The notes: a model not told the origin generated them from the letters alone. A stretch of 57,004 nucleotides of DNA from Candidatus Poribacteria bacterium (GCA_028821605.1 JAPPFM010000040.1:90904-147907), one strand, 5' to 3'. Positions 33,557-42,658 are shown, numbered from the stretch's first letter. Program-made: numbers and translations.

Positions 33557-34843
33557 TTAAAATATTCGAGCGATGAGGAGGATATCCACATTTAAATTTG
33601 TTGCACCACGATCTTCGGAGTCCCGTCCGCGTCCCGCTGGACGCGCCGCTGTCTGCTTATCGGCAGAGATCCGCAAATCGCGCACCGTGAGCCATTTGGC
33701 ACCCGTTTCAATGAGGTGATTTAAGTTAACCAGTTTTTCGAGATCTGTTTTGAATTTCATTTCAACTGTGTAGTGTTCGGTTTGATACGTTAGTGGCACT
33801 AACGCCAGCTGCTCTAAGAGTGTCGCGCGCCGCTGCTGAATTTGCTCTATGTATTTGACAAGCGCATATTGGAGTTGATCCATATCCAAGGACTCGTCGG
33901 TGTAAGTGTCTGGTGCCTGTGTGAGAATCTCTAAAAGGATACTGTCCGTTCGCAATTGGGTTTCGACAGTAGCAGGCTTTGCCCCGATCCCGAAAATACC
34001 GGATGTGGCGGCGGTTCTGACTTTATGAACCTGTGTTTCAAAGAAATCCTGTCTGGAATCTGCCGCCCCTCGAAGCTGCCGCGTCAGCATGCCCTTGATA
34101 ACCCCTGCGAGTTTAATTCGGAGCGAGGCTGGTATTACCTCTGGAAGCGAAGCGAATTCCCACTCCGCCGCAGCGTCTACCGGATACATCGCCTCCTCCT
34201 TATTACTCGCGAGTTCTACTTTCTTTGTTGATGAATCTGTCTCAGACATTGAACCCTCTGTTTTATCTGATCCGGTATCCGTTTCATCTTCTGTCCCTGA
34301 CAACCACGCATCCATTAGTGCATTGTATGCGTCGTCTTCCGACTCTTGTTCAACCATTTCTGTGAGTTCTGCTTCTTCCGTCTCTATATGTTTGAGATAA
34401 TGATAGAGGACAAGATTCGCTCGGTTCTCCACCGTTAGTTTTTGAGTTTGTTTAGCGGTTCCGGGTTTCGTGAGAAGTTGATAATTCTGCTGAATACCAG
34501 CACGTCTGACGAGTGCATCAATACGGGATCTGATGACGGTCTCTGGAAGTTCAGCATCAAAGAGTGTAGCAGTGCGTTGTGTACCCGTACGTGCCTGCTG
34601 ATTCGATTCAGGTGCTAACCCGGTTTCCTTGTAAATCTCAGATTCAACAGGTTTGAGTACTTCGGCAGCACGCACCAAATCTTCAGTCTTTAACAACTGT
34701 TCCTGCTTCGCCTTAGCGTCTTGATTCGCAAATAAGCGATAAAAGGCAGGTCCGCCCTGTATCGCGAGCAAAATGAGGAGTAATCCCCCCAAGATACCAA
34801 GCAATATTCGGCTCCGTGGCGTTAATTGGAGATCCAGTTCCAT
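33557..34843 (-). CDS. gspM: GspM/PilO-like type II secretion inner-membrane component
   Basis: 428 residues. One N-terminal membrane segment (ILLGILGGLLLILLAIQGG) after a short cytoplasmic start, then a coiled coil and a long periplasmic part. The end (YTVEMKFKTDLEKLVNLNHL, then KWLTVRDLRIS) matches the ferredoxin-like half of PilO/GspM proteins. A long acidic insert (EDETDTGSDKTEGSMSETDS) makes it about twice the usual GspM size. Identification rests on topology and position between the PilM-like gene and gspD. Confidence 0.75.
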   Translation of the reverse strand: MELDLQLTPRSRILLGILGGLLLILLAIQGGPAFYRLFANQDAKAKQEQLLKTEDLVRAAEVLKPVESEIYKETGLAPESNQQARTGTQRTATLFDAELPETVIRSRIDALVRRAGIQQNYQLLTKPGTAKQTQKLTVENRANLVLYHYLKHIETEEAELTEMVEQESEDDAYNALMDAWLSGTEDETDTGSDKTEGSMSETDSSTKKVELASNKEEAMYPVDAAAEWEFASLPEVIPASLRIKLAGVIKGMLTRQLRGAADSRQDFFETQVHKVRTAATSGIFGIGAKPATVETQLRTDSILLEILTQAPDTYTDESLDMDQLQYALVKYIEQIQQRRATLLEQLALVPLTYQTEHYTVEMKFKTDLEKLVNLNHLIETGAKWLTVRDLRISADKQTAARPAGRGRDSEDRGATNLNVDILLIARIF

Positions 34844-34860
34844 AAGTCAATCCTTTTGAA

Positions 34861-34955
34861 ATAGTTACGAGTCATCAGTAACGAGTTATCGGTTAAAGAG
34901 CAACGAGCGTATGAAATGTTCCCTCTTTAACTGAAAACTGGTAACCAGTAACTAT
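34861..34955. repeat. Palindromic repeat between gspL and gspM
   Basis: Left arm AGTAACGAGTTATCGGTTAA, right arm TTTAACTGAAAACTGGTAAC; ends ATAGTTAC and GTAACTATT. Confidence 0.65.
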
Positions 34956-36761
34956 TTATTCGTTTTTCTCGTCTTCAAGAGTTTCAGTCATAGGCGGTGA
35001 AAGACGCAGTTCTGTATCCGTTTCTGGTTCATCAATTTGTATTTCCGGCATTGGGTAGCGTTTCTTAGCGAATGCTTTGATAGCGGATGCTGTTAGGTTA
35101 CACCGCACCTGTACTTGAAAAATCTGTTTCCTGTTCTGGGTAATTGTTGTGACCTCACCGGGTCGGACATTGGTGAACACACCGGAACGATCAAGTGCGC
35201 CCAAGAGTGTATTGATGGCGTTATGAGAAGCACTTTCCAAATTGAATGTAATGCGCGCTATCGTTGGTTCGTGAAGGTTCGTAATATTGAAATTGGTCCA
35301 GGCAACCTGTGTTCTGTCTCCAAACATCTCGCTGAGGGCATATAAAATATCAAGTGGTGAGATATGATGCGCTAACATGTCAGTAAGTGCCAATTCTCTT
35401 CCAAGTTGTGCTTGTGCGGCAGCCATCGGTTGCGCGTAATGCGCAAGCTGCGCTTCTACCGCTTCGTTTCTATGTTGTTGTGCGCGTTGGAGCGTGTAAC
35501 CGCCGAAAAAGATTCCCCCAACCAACAAGATGCCCAATCCAGCAGCGGCTAAAAGTTGACGTTGCCGTGTAGTCTGTGTGAGTGTCTCAACTGCCTCTTG
35601 CGGCAACAGGGAAACCTGGGGTCCCGGTTTTAGCGCATTGAGTCCAACACCCAAAGGAACGGCAAGCGTATCACCCCACTCGTCCAGAATAGCTTCTACC
35701 CCCGAATGAAGGGGACGGATGTCAATATCTGCGTGCTGTTGGAGTGTGTGAACCGGATTCCACAATTGTGTCGGAATGTCGAGTTCTGCTTCACAAATGG
35801 ATGCGAGATCTTGGACACGGGCACCCTCACCACACAACCAGAGTTCGGTTTCCGCTTCTGCTGAATAGTTATCAGTTAAAGAATCTCCCGTCGCAGCCAC
35901 AGAACCTTCTTGTAACTGATCATTGATAACTGATGACTGACGACTATTCGATTCACGATGTGCGGTGGCAGCAGCAATGGAACGTTGAAGTTCCGCGATA
36001 AACTGCGTTGTCCATGTGGATGCCGGAGCCTCGCTTGCAGAGACGTGCTGTTTCTCCTGTGCTGCCGCCTCAATATCTATATTCAAGCTGCTGCTAATAT
36101 GTTCAGAGAGATGATTACCGCCGAGTCGGAAACTACGTGAAAAGCGGAGTTCCTGACCCTGCATGAAACAGAAATCTGTTTGTTCCGCACCTATATCAAC
36201 AACGAATGTAGACTTTGTGCATCCGCTGTTGGCTGCGACTTCCGCGATCGCTATCATCGACGGTGTGACACCCGATGGGGAAACGCCAATTTGTTCAAGG
36301 AGATCCAAATAACCTGTAACCGTCGCCCGCCGTGTGGATATTAATTCTACGGAGGTGGCTTCTGAGGTCCGCTGCACATCGTGATATGTAAAGATTGCTT
36401 CTTCAATTCGGAAAGGGAGTTCCGCTTCTGCAGCGATTGCGACGATGCTCGCGAGCTGTTCATCTCCTGCAGCAGGCAAATTGGCTAAGCGTTTCGTGTT
36501 CACCAAGAATCGCGGCAAGGCAAGAACAACTTCCGTACGATCCCGATTGAACAGTGAGCGAAGGTTCCCTTGTACCGGGGAGTCCCCAACAGATTCCCAA
36601 AGACGTTTCACCGATTCAGCGACCTGCTGTTGGTCTTCTTTGTCCGGATACATCACAATATTTGCGTTGATGAGATGCACAGCTCCAGATGACTGCTCAA
36701 GCTGAACCATTTTGGCTGTGTTTGTGCCGATGTCTATCGCTATGACTTGATTTTTTGCCAT
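34956..36761 (-). CDS. gspL: GspL-like fusion of PilM (actin-like) and PilN domains
   Basis: 601 residues. Residues 1-370 are the actin-like PilM/GspL-cytoplasmic domain: QVIAIDIGTNTAKMVQLE, EVVLALPRFLVNTKRL, FVVDIGAEQTDFCFMQG, FRLGGNHL, ELWLCGEG. A membrane segment follows (LLAAAGLGILLVGGIFFGGYTL), then a PilN-like coiled coil and ferredoxin-like domain (ISPLDILYALSEMFGDRTQV). It would link the cytoplasmic ATPase GspE to the inner-membrane platform. Codons 272-299 derive exactly from an inserted 84-bp repeat. A run of nine A residues, not a Shine-Dalgarno site, precedes the ATG. Confidence 0.88.
   Translation of the reverse strand: MAKNQVIAIDIGTNTAKMVQLEQSSGAVHLINANIVMYPDKEDQQQVAESVKRLWESVGDSPVQGNLRSLFNRDRTEVVLALPRFLVNTKRLANLPAAGDEQLASIVAIAAEAELPFRIEEAIFTYHDVQRTSEATSVELISTRRATVTGYLDLLEQIGVSPSGVTPSMIAIAEVAANSGCTKSTFVVDIGAEQTDFCFMQGQELRFSRSFRLGGNHLSEHISSSLNIDIEAAAQEKQHVSASEAPASTWTTQFIAELQRSIAAATAHRESNSRQSSVINDQLQEGSVAATGDSLTDNYSAEAETELWLCGEGARVQDLASICEAELDIPTQLWNPVHTLQQHADIDIRPLHSGVEAILDEWGDTLAVPLGVGLNALKPGPQVSLLPQEAVETLTQTTRQRQLLAAAGLGILLVGGIFFGGYTLQRAQQHRNEAVEAQLAHYAQPMAAAQAQLGRELALTDMLAHHISPLDILYALSEMFGDRTQVAWTNFNITNLHEPTIARITFNLESASHNAINTLLGALDRSGVFTNVRPGEVTTITQNRKQIFQVQVRCNLTASAIKAFAKKRYPMPEIQIDEPETDTELRLSPPMTETLEDEKNE
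35865..35948. repeat. 84-bp palindromic repeat inserted in frame inside gspL
   Basis: Ends ATAGTTATCAGTTAAAGAA and AACTGATGACTGACGACTAT are those of the intergenic family (compare 33446-33556). Its length is 28 codons and it begins and ends on codon borders, adding NSRQSSVINDQLQEG...LTDNY to the actin-like domain without breaking the frame. Confidence 0.8.
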
Positions 36762-36770
36762 TTTTTTTTT

Positions 36771-36857
36771 GTTGGCTGTCAGCCATCAGTCACGTCTTGT
36801 GGCAGTTACACATACTAACACTGCCACAGTAAACCTCTTACTGAAAGCCGAAAGCTA
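36771..36857. repeat. Palindromic repeat between gspK and gspL
   Basis: GGCTGTCAGCCATCAGTCACG and TTACTGAAAGCCGAAAGCTAT form the outer arms, with GTGGCAGT/ACTGCCAC as a perfect inner stem. Confidence 0.65.
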
Positions 36858-36858
36858 T

Positions 36859-38445
36859 CTAATCCTGTAGCCAATATTTTACAATTATCTGGTCACCCGT
36901 CCGGTCAATGACACCAACACAAGTTGAGATAACTTTGTTTGCGGTATCAACACCGTTTGCCTCAATGCGATATCCGTGTGAACGGTAAGTTACCGAATCA
37001 ACGACTTCACGGAAGGTTTCAAAGTTAATATCCTCTAATTGCGACAGTTCGGAGATACGAGTGAACGGATTCCCTTTTATCTCCTCTTCAGTAAAACTTT
37101 GTACCTGCGAGGTGTCGGGTGCATCTTCTTCGCGGCGTTCGACAATTGCTTGTGCTTTTTGTGGGTCCATCCCCGGTAGCAGTGCTAAGATCTCGGGTGG
37201 TGCTGTGTTTACGTTGATGAGACCTTCGCGGATGTCCCCCTCTTTTAGTGTTATTTTGTCAATAATACCGATGAATTCCTGCTGCGTTAACATCTTCACA
37301 TCTTTGATTGCATCAATGTTCTGGAAAAGCCCCTGTGAATCCCGATGGTCAACGATGCGTTCAGCAATGCCTTCATCAACACCCTGCAAAGATTGCAAGG
37401 TGTCTACATCGGCGGTATTGATATTAACTTGTCCACTTTCTCCCTGTGGTTGTTGTGGTTGTCCTTGCCCCGGTGGGCTATTTCCTTGTGGAGCGTTGGT
37501 TTCTTCCTCTTCATTCGCTTCCCCACCGGCATCTTCTGTGGTAAGTTGGTCTTGTATGTTGTTAAAAAGTTCGTCAGAAACCGCTTGCACATCCAGGAGT
37601 GAAGCGAACCTGTCAAAATCTCGTTGCTGGATAAGCGATTCCGCTTCCGCTTGCGAGAAAACAGGTTGGTTTTGCTGTGTGTTAATTTGTGTCAGTTCAT
37701 TTGCATCCGCCGTATTGACATCGACAAGCGGTTCACCGTTCGGATCCGTGCTGGCATCAACCGAGTAAATAGTGGTTAAATCAACAAGCCCCGGTGGCGT
37801 GTCTGCTGACGTTGCTTGTGGGCTGCCAAAGCCTGCTGTTGACGGACCTTCAGCCGTCCCCGTGGATGTCGGTTGCACACTCACACTGTTTTGTGCAAAC
37901 GTCCCGGCTTGTTGTGCCCCGTAGAGAAGTTCAGATGTTATCCCTTCGACCCGTGCGAGGTCACGAACGGTGCGGTAAGGTCGTCCCTCCACAATTCTGT
38001 TGGCAAGTTCTTGAATAAACGCCTCATCTGATATAGTGCCCACCTGCATGAGTAAATTATTGATGAGGTCTACATCGACAGTGTTGATATTAACCTTTGA
38101 TGCTTCATCTGTAATTGTCACAGAATAGTTTAAGAAATTGCCAACCTGAATTCCATCTTCAACCTGTCCTTGGATGGGTTCAGCCCAAGTTTCACCAAGC
38201 GAATCGAAAGGGGTCTGGTCTGCACGTACGACAGCGAGTGTCCACTCAAAGCCCGCTCTTGCGGCATAGTGGAACTTCGCCCTGTCCAAAAAATTCCGCT
38301 GCGTCCGCTGTTCTATATGAATCGAGTAAAGCAGCTGCGTCGCAAGAATAGAGAGTATGGTGAGTATCCAGAGGGTTGAGACGAGAGATAACCCGACCTG
38401 CTCCTCGTAGAATGTGCGGAAACCCCGCGTTCTAAATAGCGTCAT
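36859..38445 (-). CDS. gspK: GspK-like minor pseudopilin with expanded helix-hairpin-helix motifs
   Basis: 528 residues from the ATG at 38445, with GAGG ten bases upstream. The N-terminus (EEQVGLSLVSTLWILTILSILATQLLY) is a prepilin-like helix with Gly before the mature start. Four NxNTAxxxxL units follow: VNINTVDVDLINNLL, VDVNTADANELTQI, VNINTADVDTLQSL and INVNTAPPEILALL, two of them with clear helix-hairpin-helix tails (GVDEGIAERIVDHR, GMDPQKAQAIVERR). Usual GspK is near 330 residues. A low-complexity linker (QGNSPPGQGQPQQPQGESGQ) separates units 2 and 3. It would cap the pseudopilus tip with GspI and GspJ. Confidence 0.88.
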   Translation of the reverse strand: MTLFRTRGFRTFYEEQVGLSLVSTLWILTILSILATQLLYSIHIEQRTQRNFLDRAKFHYAARAGFEWTLAVVRADQTPFDSLGETWAEPIQGQVEDGIQVGNFLNYSVTITDEASKVNINTVDVDLINNLLMQVGTISDEAFIQELANRIVEGRPYRTVRDLARVEGITSELLYGAQQAGTFAQNSVSVQPTSTGTAEGPSTAGFGSPQATSADTPPGLVDLTTIYSVDASTDPNGEPLVDVNTADANELTQINTQQNQPVFSQAEAESLIQQRDFDRFASLLDVQAVSDELFNNIQDQLTTEDAGGEANEEEETNAPQGNSPPGQGQPQQPQGESGQVNINTADVDTLQSLQGVDEGIAERIVDHRDSQGLFQNIDAIKDVKMLTQQEFIGIIDKITLKEGDIREGLINVNTAPPEILALLPGMDPQKAQAIVERREEDAPDTSQVQSFTEEEIKGNPFTRISELSQLEDINFETFREVVDSVTYRSHGYRIEANGVDTANKVISTCVGVIDRTGDQIIVKYWLQD

Positions 38446-38458
38446 CTGTAAGACTCCT

Positions 38459-39364
38459 CTAAGGTCCACCTCCTGCTCCACCGCCAGCAGTAGCACTTAC
38501 TGGAAGATACACCATTGTCGATTGGGTCATACCAATGGACTGTCCTGTAGGCTGCCGCTGCGTCGTGAGTTGTGCTGTATTTGTACTTACAGGTGCCTGT
38601 GACTCTCCTTGGGCAGTTATCAGGATCTGTACAGCACTCGGAAGACTCTCCGTATCATCCCATGAGGTTCTCCATGCTTCTGCTTCAGCATCAAAATACT
38701 TTAAATCAAAACTGATGAGCCCAGCAATGAGCGTCGAAATATCGGCATAAATCGGTTCTCCATTTTCGTCCGTTTGCGGGACCTCACCCGTTTGTAGAAA
38801 GGGACCGATAACAGTTTCTGGATCAAGTGTTGTTGTTCTCACACGAAAGAGGGCAAGTTCACCCTCTTGTTGATCCATAGTGTTGCCCGTAAATGCATCT
38901 TGAAGGTTAGAAGAACCCAAGCTGGATTCGCCAGGCACCGGTTCGGGGCCGACGAAGTAAGCCACACGCTGCACATCACTTACAAGCGGTATAAGAGGCT
39001 GCGAGGAGGTCTGTGCTTGGAAACTTTCGAGTTGTTTTAAAAAGGGGTCTGGATCTGTCCTGACGAGCGTGACAAAACTGAGCATATCTCTATCCCCTAA
39101 TTGGCTCGGTCCATCTTGGGTGTAGATGACAAGTTCTGGTTCCTCAAGTGAGACTTGCATGTTACGAAGATCCGTCACCAGTCGATCCATCGCGACCCGG
39201 CACCTTTGTGCCGCCAATATCCTTGTTTTTGTCTGCTGATACGCATCTACGGCTGTTTTGAAAGCAAAATATGCAGATCCTCCAATAATGACGAGGATAC
39301 TGACTGCCATGAGCATTTCAACGAGTGTAAATCCACTTTCGGTGCGAATTTCTTGAGTCTTCAT
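38459..39364 (-). CDS. gspJ: GspJ-like minor pseudopilin
   Basis: 301 residues. Prepilin cleavage motif ESG/FTLVEMLMAVSILVIIGG with Glu at +5, followed by the hydrophobic helix. The rest has FLQTGEVPQTDENGEPIY and FDLKYFDAEAEAWRTSWDD, the region typical of GspJ. The end is rich in Gly and Ala (AGGGAGGGP). The gap to gspK is 13 bases. It would form the pseudopilus tip complex. Confidence 0.9.
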   Translation of the reverse strand: MKTQEIRTESGFTLVEMLMAVSILVIIGGSAYFAFKTAVDAYQQTKTRILAAQRCRVAMDRLVTDLRNMQVSLEEPELVIYTQDGPSQLGDRDMLSFVTLVRTDPDPFLKQLESFQAQTSSQPLIPLVSDVQRVAYFVGPEPVPGESSLGSSNLQDAFTGNTMDQQEGELALFRVRTTTLDPETVIGPFLQTGEVPQTDENGEPIYADISTLIAGLISFDLKYFDAEAEAWRTSWDDTESLPSAVQILITAQGESQAPVSTNTAQLTTQRQPTGQSIGMTQSTMVYLPVSATAGGGAGGGP

Positions 39365-39367
39365 TTT

Positions 39368-39498
39368 TAGTAGTTGTCGGTTATCAGTTTTCAGTTTTCA
39401 GTTAAAGAGGAACTCTGTAACAATAGGCTGCTTGCTGAAGTCTACAAATTAGGGTAGATTGTTAAAACATCTCTTAACTGGTAACCGACAACTGATAA
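39368..39498. repeat. Palindromic repeat between gspI and gspJ
   Basis: Left arm TAGTTGTCGGTTATCAGTTT, right arm AACTGGTAACCGACAACTGA; the arms pair well. AACAATAGGC...GATTGTT forms an inner stem. Confidence 0.7.
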
Positions 39499-39918
39499 CT
39501 ATTCCTGCTGTGCTTGTGGCATCTGTCGGTCCGCAATATAGGTACTCATAGACATTGAGCTCTCTCTGTTTCTATGCAGCCATGTGACGGTCACTTGAAC
39601 CCGACGGACGTTTTCAACATCTTCGGAGTCCACATCCTCAACGACAGAACGCCAACGATAGCGTGTATTCTCACCAAATTCACCAGTTTCTTCACCAACA
39701 TCTGGATAACCTTCCATCTCAATTTCTGACATCCGAAATTTCAGGAGGTAAAGAGCGGTAGTGCTGTTATCTGAAAGTCCTTGATTACGTGCAGCGGTCG
39801 TAAACGCCTGCAAAAGTGCAGGCAAGATCGCCGCCAAAATTGTTAATGTTACAAGTATCTCGACGAGTGTAAAGCCGTCTTTTTCTCCTGATCTTGAGTG
39901 TATAATTGATAAATTCAT
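39499..39918 (-). CDS. gspI: GspI-like minor pseudopilin
   Basis: 139 residues. Cleavage site KDG/FTLVEILVTLTILAAILPALL with Glu at +5. The mature part contains MSEIEMEGYPDVGEETGEFG and YRWRSVVEDVDSEDVENVRR followed by VQVTVTWLH, as in GspI. Its own end carries the first bases of the neighbouring repeat (AACTATTCC). Confidence 0.9.
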   Translation of the reverse strand: MNLSIIHSRSGEKDGFTLVEILVTLTILAAILPALLQAFTTAARNQGLSDNSTTALYLLKFRMSEIEMEGYPDVGEETGEFGENTRYRWRSVVEDVDSEDVENVRRVQVTVTWLHRNRESSMSMSTYIADRQMPQAQQE

Positions 39919-39921
39919 TTT

Positions 39922-39974
39922 TCCGACTTACGAGTAAAGAGTTGGTTTGTTATCATAAGTTACTCTTTAACTGG
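39922..39974. repeat. Palindromic repeat between gspH and gspI
   Basis: TTACGAGTAAAGAGTTGGTT pairs with the following AGTTACTCTTTAACTGGTTACTCG; the element ends at ACTGGTTACTATT inside the last codons of gspH. Confidence 0.6.
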
Positions 39975-40676
39975 TTACTCGTTACTGGTTACTATTCCTA
40001 ACATTTCAATCTCTGCGGGTGTGAGTTGTCGGACTCGGACACGCCCACTTGCTGCCTCGACATTAACAGACATTATCTGATTGCGCGAGTTCCGCAGGTA
40101 CACGACTGTCTCCTCAGAGGTCGCAGTCGGCGAAAAGTAGACGTATTCCACGCCGGAATCGATGCTTGCAGTTCTTCCGTTGTGATTGGTTACCATTGCG
40201 GCTAATGTTACGTTTCGTTCCATTGCGTTAGGCACACCAAGGATGCCGCTGGTGCGTGCCAAAGGAACCCGTTGAGTGGAAGTCCCCGTTGTAAGTGGGT
40301 TGCCAGTTGCGCTGTTCTGTCCGGCAGCAACAACCGTGGAATTTTGAGCAGTTAGCAAAGACGTGAGTGGATTCGCTGGATTGAACGTCTCACTGGAGGC
40401 AAGCCAGTAACGATCCCTGTCAAGATCAAAAACGACCAAATGCGTCGTCCGGTCCGTGATCGCCATATCTCTGGCAAACATGAGTAGACTACGGAGCGAG
40501 TAGGCTGAAGACTTCAAACGGCGTGTTGCCGCGAAACCTTTCAGCGTCGGCATAGAGATCGCTGACAGGATGCCGATAAGCGTTAAAACGATTAGTAGCT
40601 CCGTAATGGTGAAACCACTCTGGAATTGAGAATTCGGCGCGATACGGAGATCGCGCCGAATAGCCGTTCGTAACAC
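39975..40676 (-). CDS. gspH: GspH-like minor pseudopilin
   Basis: 233 residues from a GTG 4 bases after gspG. Cleavage site QSG/FTITELLIVLTLIGILSAI with Glu at +5. LKSSAYSLRSLLMFARDMAI is the conserved amphipathic segment of GspH/FimT proteins. The C-terminus VEYVYFSPT and VYLRNSRNQIMSVNVEAASGR fits the GspH beta domain. Confidence 0.9.
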   Translation of the reverse strand: MLRTAIRRDLRIAPNSQFQSGFTITELLIVLTLIGILSAISMPTLKGFAATRRLKSSAYSLRSLLMFARDMAITDRTTHLVVFDLDRDRYWLASSETFNPANPLTSLLTAQNSTVVAAGQNSATGNPLTTGTSTQRVPLARTSGILGVPNAMERNVTLAAMVTNHNGRTASIDSGVEYVYFSPTATSEETVVYLRNSRNQIMSVNVEAASGRVRVRQLTPAEIEMLGIVTSNE

Positions 40677-40680
40677 TGTT

Positions 40681-41136
40681 TTAATTTACCGCCGCATTCT
40701 CATCTACCCAGTTGGTGATGTCAGCGTCCAGTTCTGTACCGCCTACCTTTCCATCTTTACCCATCGAATACAAGTCGTAGTCGTATCCGTAGCGACTACT
40801 CGGTTGGCGATAGACGTATTGATTGCTCCATGGATCCATGAAACTTGGGTTATCAACATACGGGCCATCCCAATTGAGGGGTGCGGGACTTGGTGCCCGC
40901 CATAACGCACTTAAGCCCTGTTCGGTGGTGGGATATTCCCCTGTGGCTATGGCATACTGTTCCAGAGCGGTTTTGATACCGTTAATTTCTGTTTGCGCTT
41001 TCGCAACCTTCGCTTGCTGAGGGGCATTTATGACTCGCGGAGCGATGAAGGCTGCTAAAATGCCTAAGATGACAATGACAATCGTTAGTTCAATTAGGGT
41101 TAATCCGGATTCATCGGATTTTAATTGCATGAACAT
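40681..41136 (-). CDS. gspG: Major pseudopilin GspG
   Basis: 151 residues from the ATG at 41136 (MFMQLKSDESG/LTLIELTIV); an upstream in-frame TTG would add 12 unneeded residues. Glu at +5 is present. The signature LAAFIAPRVINAPQQAKVAK and ALEQYAIATGEYPTTEQGLSAL, followed by WGxY-like WDGPYVDNPSFMDPW and YDYDLYSMGKDGKVGG, is diagnostic for GspG, including the calcium-site loop. It builds the pseudopilus shaft. Confidence 0.96.
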   Translation of the reverse strand: MFMQLKSDESGLTLIELTIVIVILGILAAFIAPRVINAPQQAKVAKAQTEINGIKTALEQYAIATGEYPTTEQGLSALWRAPSPAPLNWDGPYVDNPSFMDPWSNQYVYRQPSSRYGYDYDLYSMGKDGKVGGTELDADITNWVDENAAVN

Positions 41137-41282
41137 TATAATTTTTTCTCCTATAGAAATGACTGTCAGCAATTGATTATGGGTTGTCAGTCAATCGTTG
41201 TGGTTATTGCTAATGTTTCCCTCGTCACAACGTTCTTTTTATCGAAAGTCGAAAGCAAAGCGACCCGATAGCCGAGAGCCAT

Positions 41283-42509
41283 TTAGTTGCTTAATAATTG
41301 GTTCGCCTCGAAAATCGGGAGGATCATCGCAACAGCGATAAACCCGATAACAATTCCCATCAGCAGAATGACTAACGGACCGATGGAACTCGTCAAACGT
41401 TCAAGGCTCTTTTTTATTTCTAAATCGTAATATTCAGAGAGTTTACTTAGCATGTGAACAGGTTCGCCGGATTCCTCGCCGACAGCCACCATGTGCGTGA
41501 CAAATTCGGGAAAATCCCCACTTTTACCGAGTTCACGAGAGAGCGTGGAACCCTGTTCAACTTCTGTTTCGGCTGCAGCGACGACGTTACTGTACACCTT
41601 GTTCCCTATAGTGTCTTTGACGACTTGTAGGGCGGGCAGCATCCGTACACCGTTTTCCAAAAGTGTTGCCATCGTTCGAGTGAAACGCACAATGGCAAAG
41701 GTGCTAAATATTGGTCCAATAAGTGGTAATTTAAGTCTCAGGCGGTCAAACCAGACTTGTCCGGTTTCACGTCGGAGATATTGTTTTAAACCCGCTATAC
41801 CTAAGATGACAACGACCAATCCGATCCACCAATAGGTTTGGAACGCACCGGTCGCCCCAATGAGAATTTGTGTTGGCAGCGGTAAGGCGACACCGAGATC
41901 GTTGAACATTGCGGTAAATTTCGGTATCACAAGAATCATGAGTACGGCGACAGCAGTAACACTGAGCGTCAATAAGATAATCGGATAGAAAAGTGCTGAG
42001 ACGACATCGTTTTTAAGAAGCCGTTGGCGTTCCGCGAATTCCGCAAGACGTTCCAGAACTAAACCGAGTACACCACCACTTTCGCCTGCTCTCACCATGT
42101 TGACATAGAGGTCCGAAAACACTTTGGGATGTTGCGTGAGCGCGTCATGAAAAGTCGCACCGTGTTCCACATCGTATTTCACTTGCGAGATAATACGATG
42201 GAGTGCTGGATTTTGGATTTGCCCAAGTGTAACCTCTAATGCACGCGGCAGCGGAACATGCGCGTTTACCAGTGTTGCCAGTTGATATGTGAAGAACTCA
42301 ACATCCGCGGGTTTGATTCTGCTGCGTCCAATTTCAAGCCACCGACGTACATTACTTGGGACCGCCTCCTCAACCTCCTCAACGATCTGTGTGGGCCAAT
42401 AGCCCATCTGTCGTAATCGAGAGATAAGTTCGGTTTTGGAGTCGGCTTCAAGTGTGTTATTAACGGTGTCTCCACCATGGGTGAGTGCTTCGTATCGGAA
42501 TATTGGCAC
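41283..42509 (-). CDS. gspF: Type II secretion inner-membrane platform protein GspF
   Basis: 408 residues. The GTG at 42509 (MPIFRYEALTHGG) is chosen because GAGAGG lies 6 bases upstream and homologues begin MPxFRYEA; a TTG two codons earlier sits directly on that site. Two copies of the T2SSF domain are seen (FTYQLATLVNAHVPLPRALE and VRFTRTMATLLENGVRMLPA), each followed by the GE(S/E)SG motif and hydrophobic helices. 41162-41282, between F and G, has only weak repeat traces. Confidence 0.95.
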   Translation of the reverse strand: MPIFRYEALTHGGDTVNNTLEADSKTELISRLRQMGYWPTQIVEEVEEAVPSNVRRWLEIGRSRIKPADVEFFTYQLATLVNAHVPLPRALEVTLGQIQNPALHRIISQVKYDVEHGATFHDALTQHPKVFSDLYVNMVRAGESGGVLGLVLERLAEFAERQRLLKNDVVSALFYPIILLTLSVTAVAVLMILVIPKFTAMFNDLGVALPLPTQILIGATGAFQTYWWIGLVVVILGIAGLKQYLRRETGQVWFDRLRLKLPLIGPIFSTFAIVRFTRTMATLLENGVRMLPALQVVKDTIGNKVYSNVVAAAETEVEQGSTLSRELGKSGDFPEFVTHMVAVGEESGEPVHMLSKLSEYYDLEIKKSLERLTSSIGPLVILLMGIVIGFIAVAMILPIFEANQLLSN

Positions 42510-42546
42510 GATCAACCTCTCTATCGCAATTCAGGAAGATGAGGGA

Positions 42547-42657
42547 TTAGTTATCAGTTATCAGTTCGGTTTTTCTACGAAAAACCTTTCAGTTATCAGA
42601 AAGAGAGTTTTGGCGTATCTAAGCCCTCTTGCAACTGACAACTCGTAACTATTATAT
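42547..42657. repeat. Palindromic repeat upstream of gspF
   Basis: Begins TAGTTATCAGTTATCAGTT and ends AACTGACAACTCGTAACTA. An inner perfect hairpin GGTTTTTC-TAC-GAAAAACC is the same kind as at 6353-6375. Confidence 0.7.
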
Positions 42658-42658
42658 A

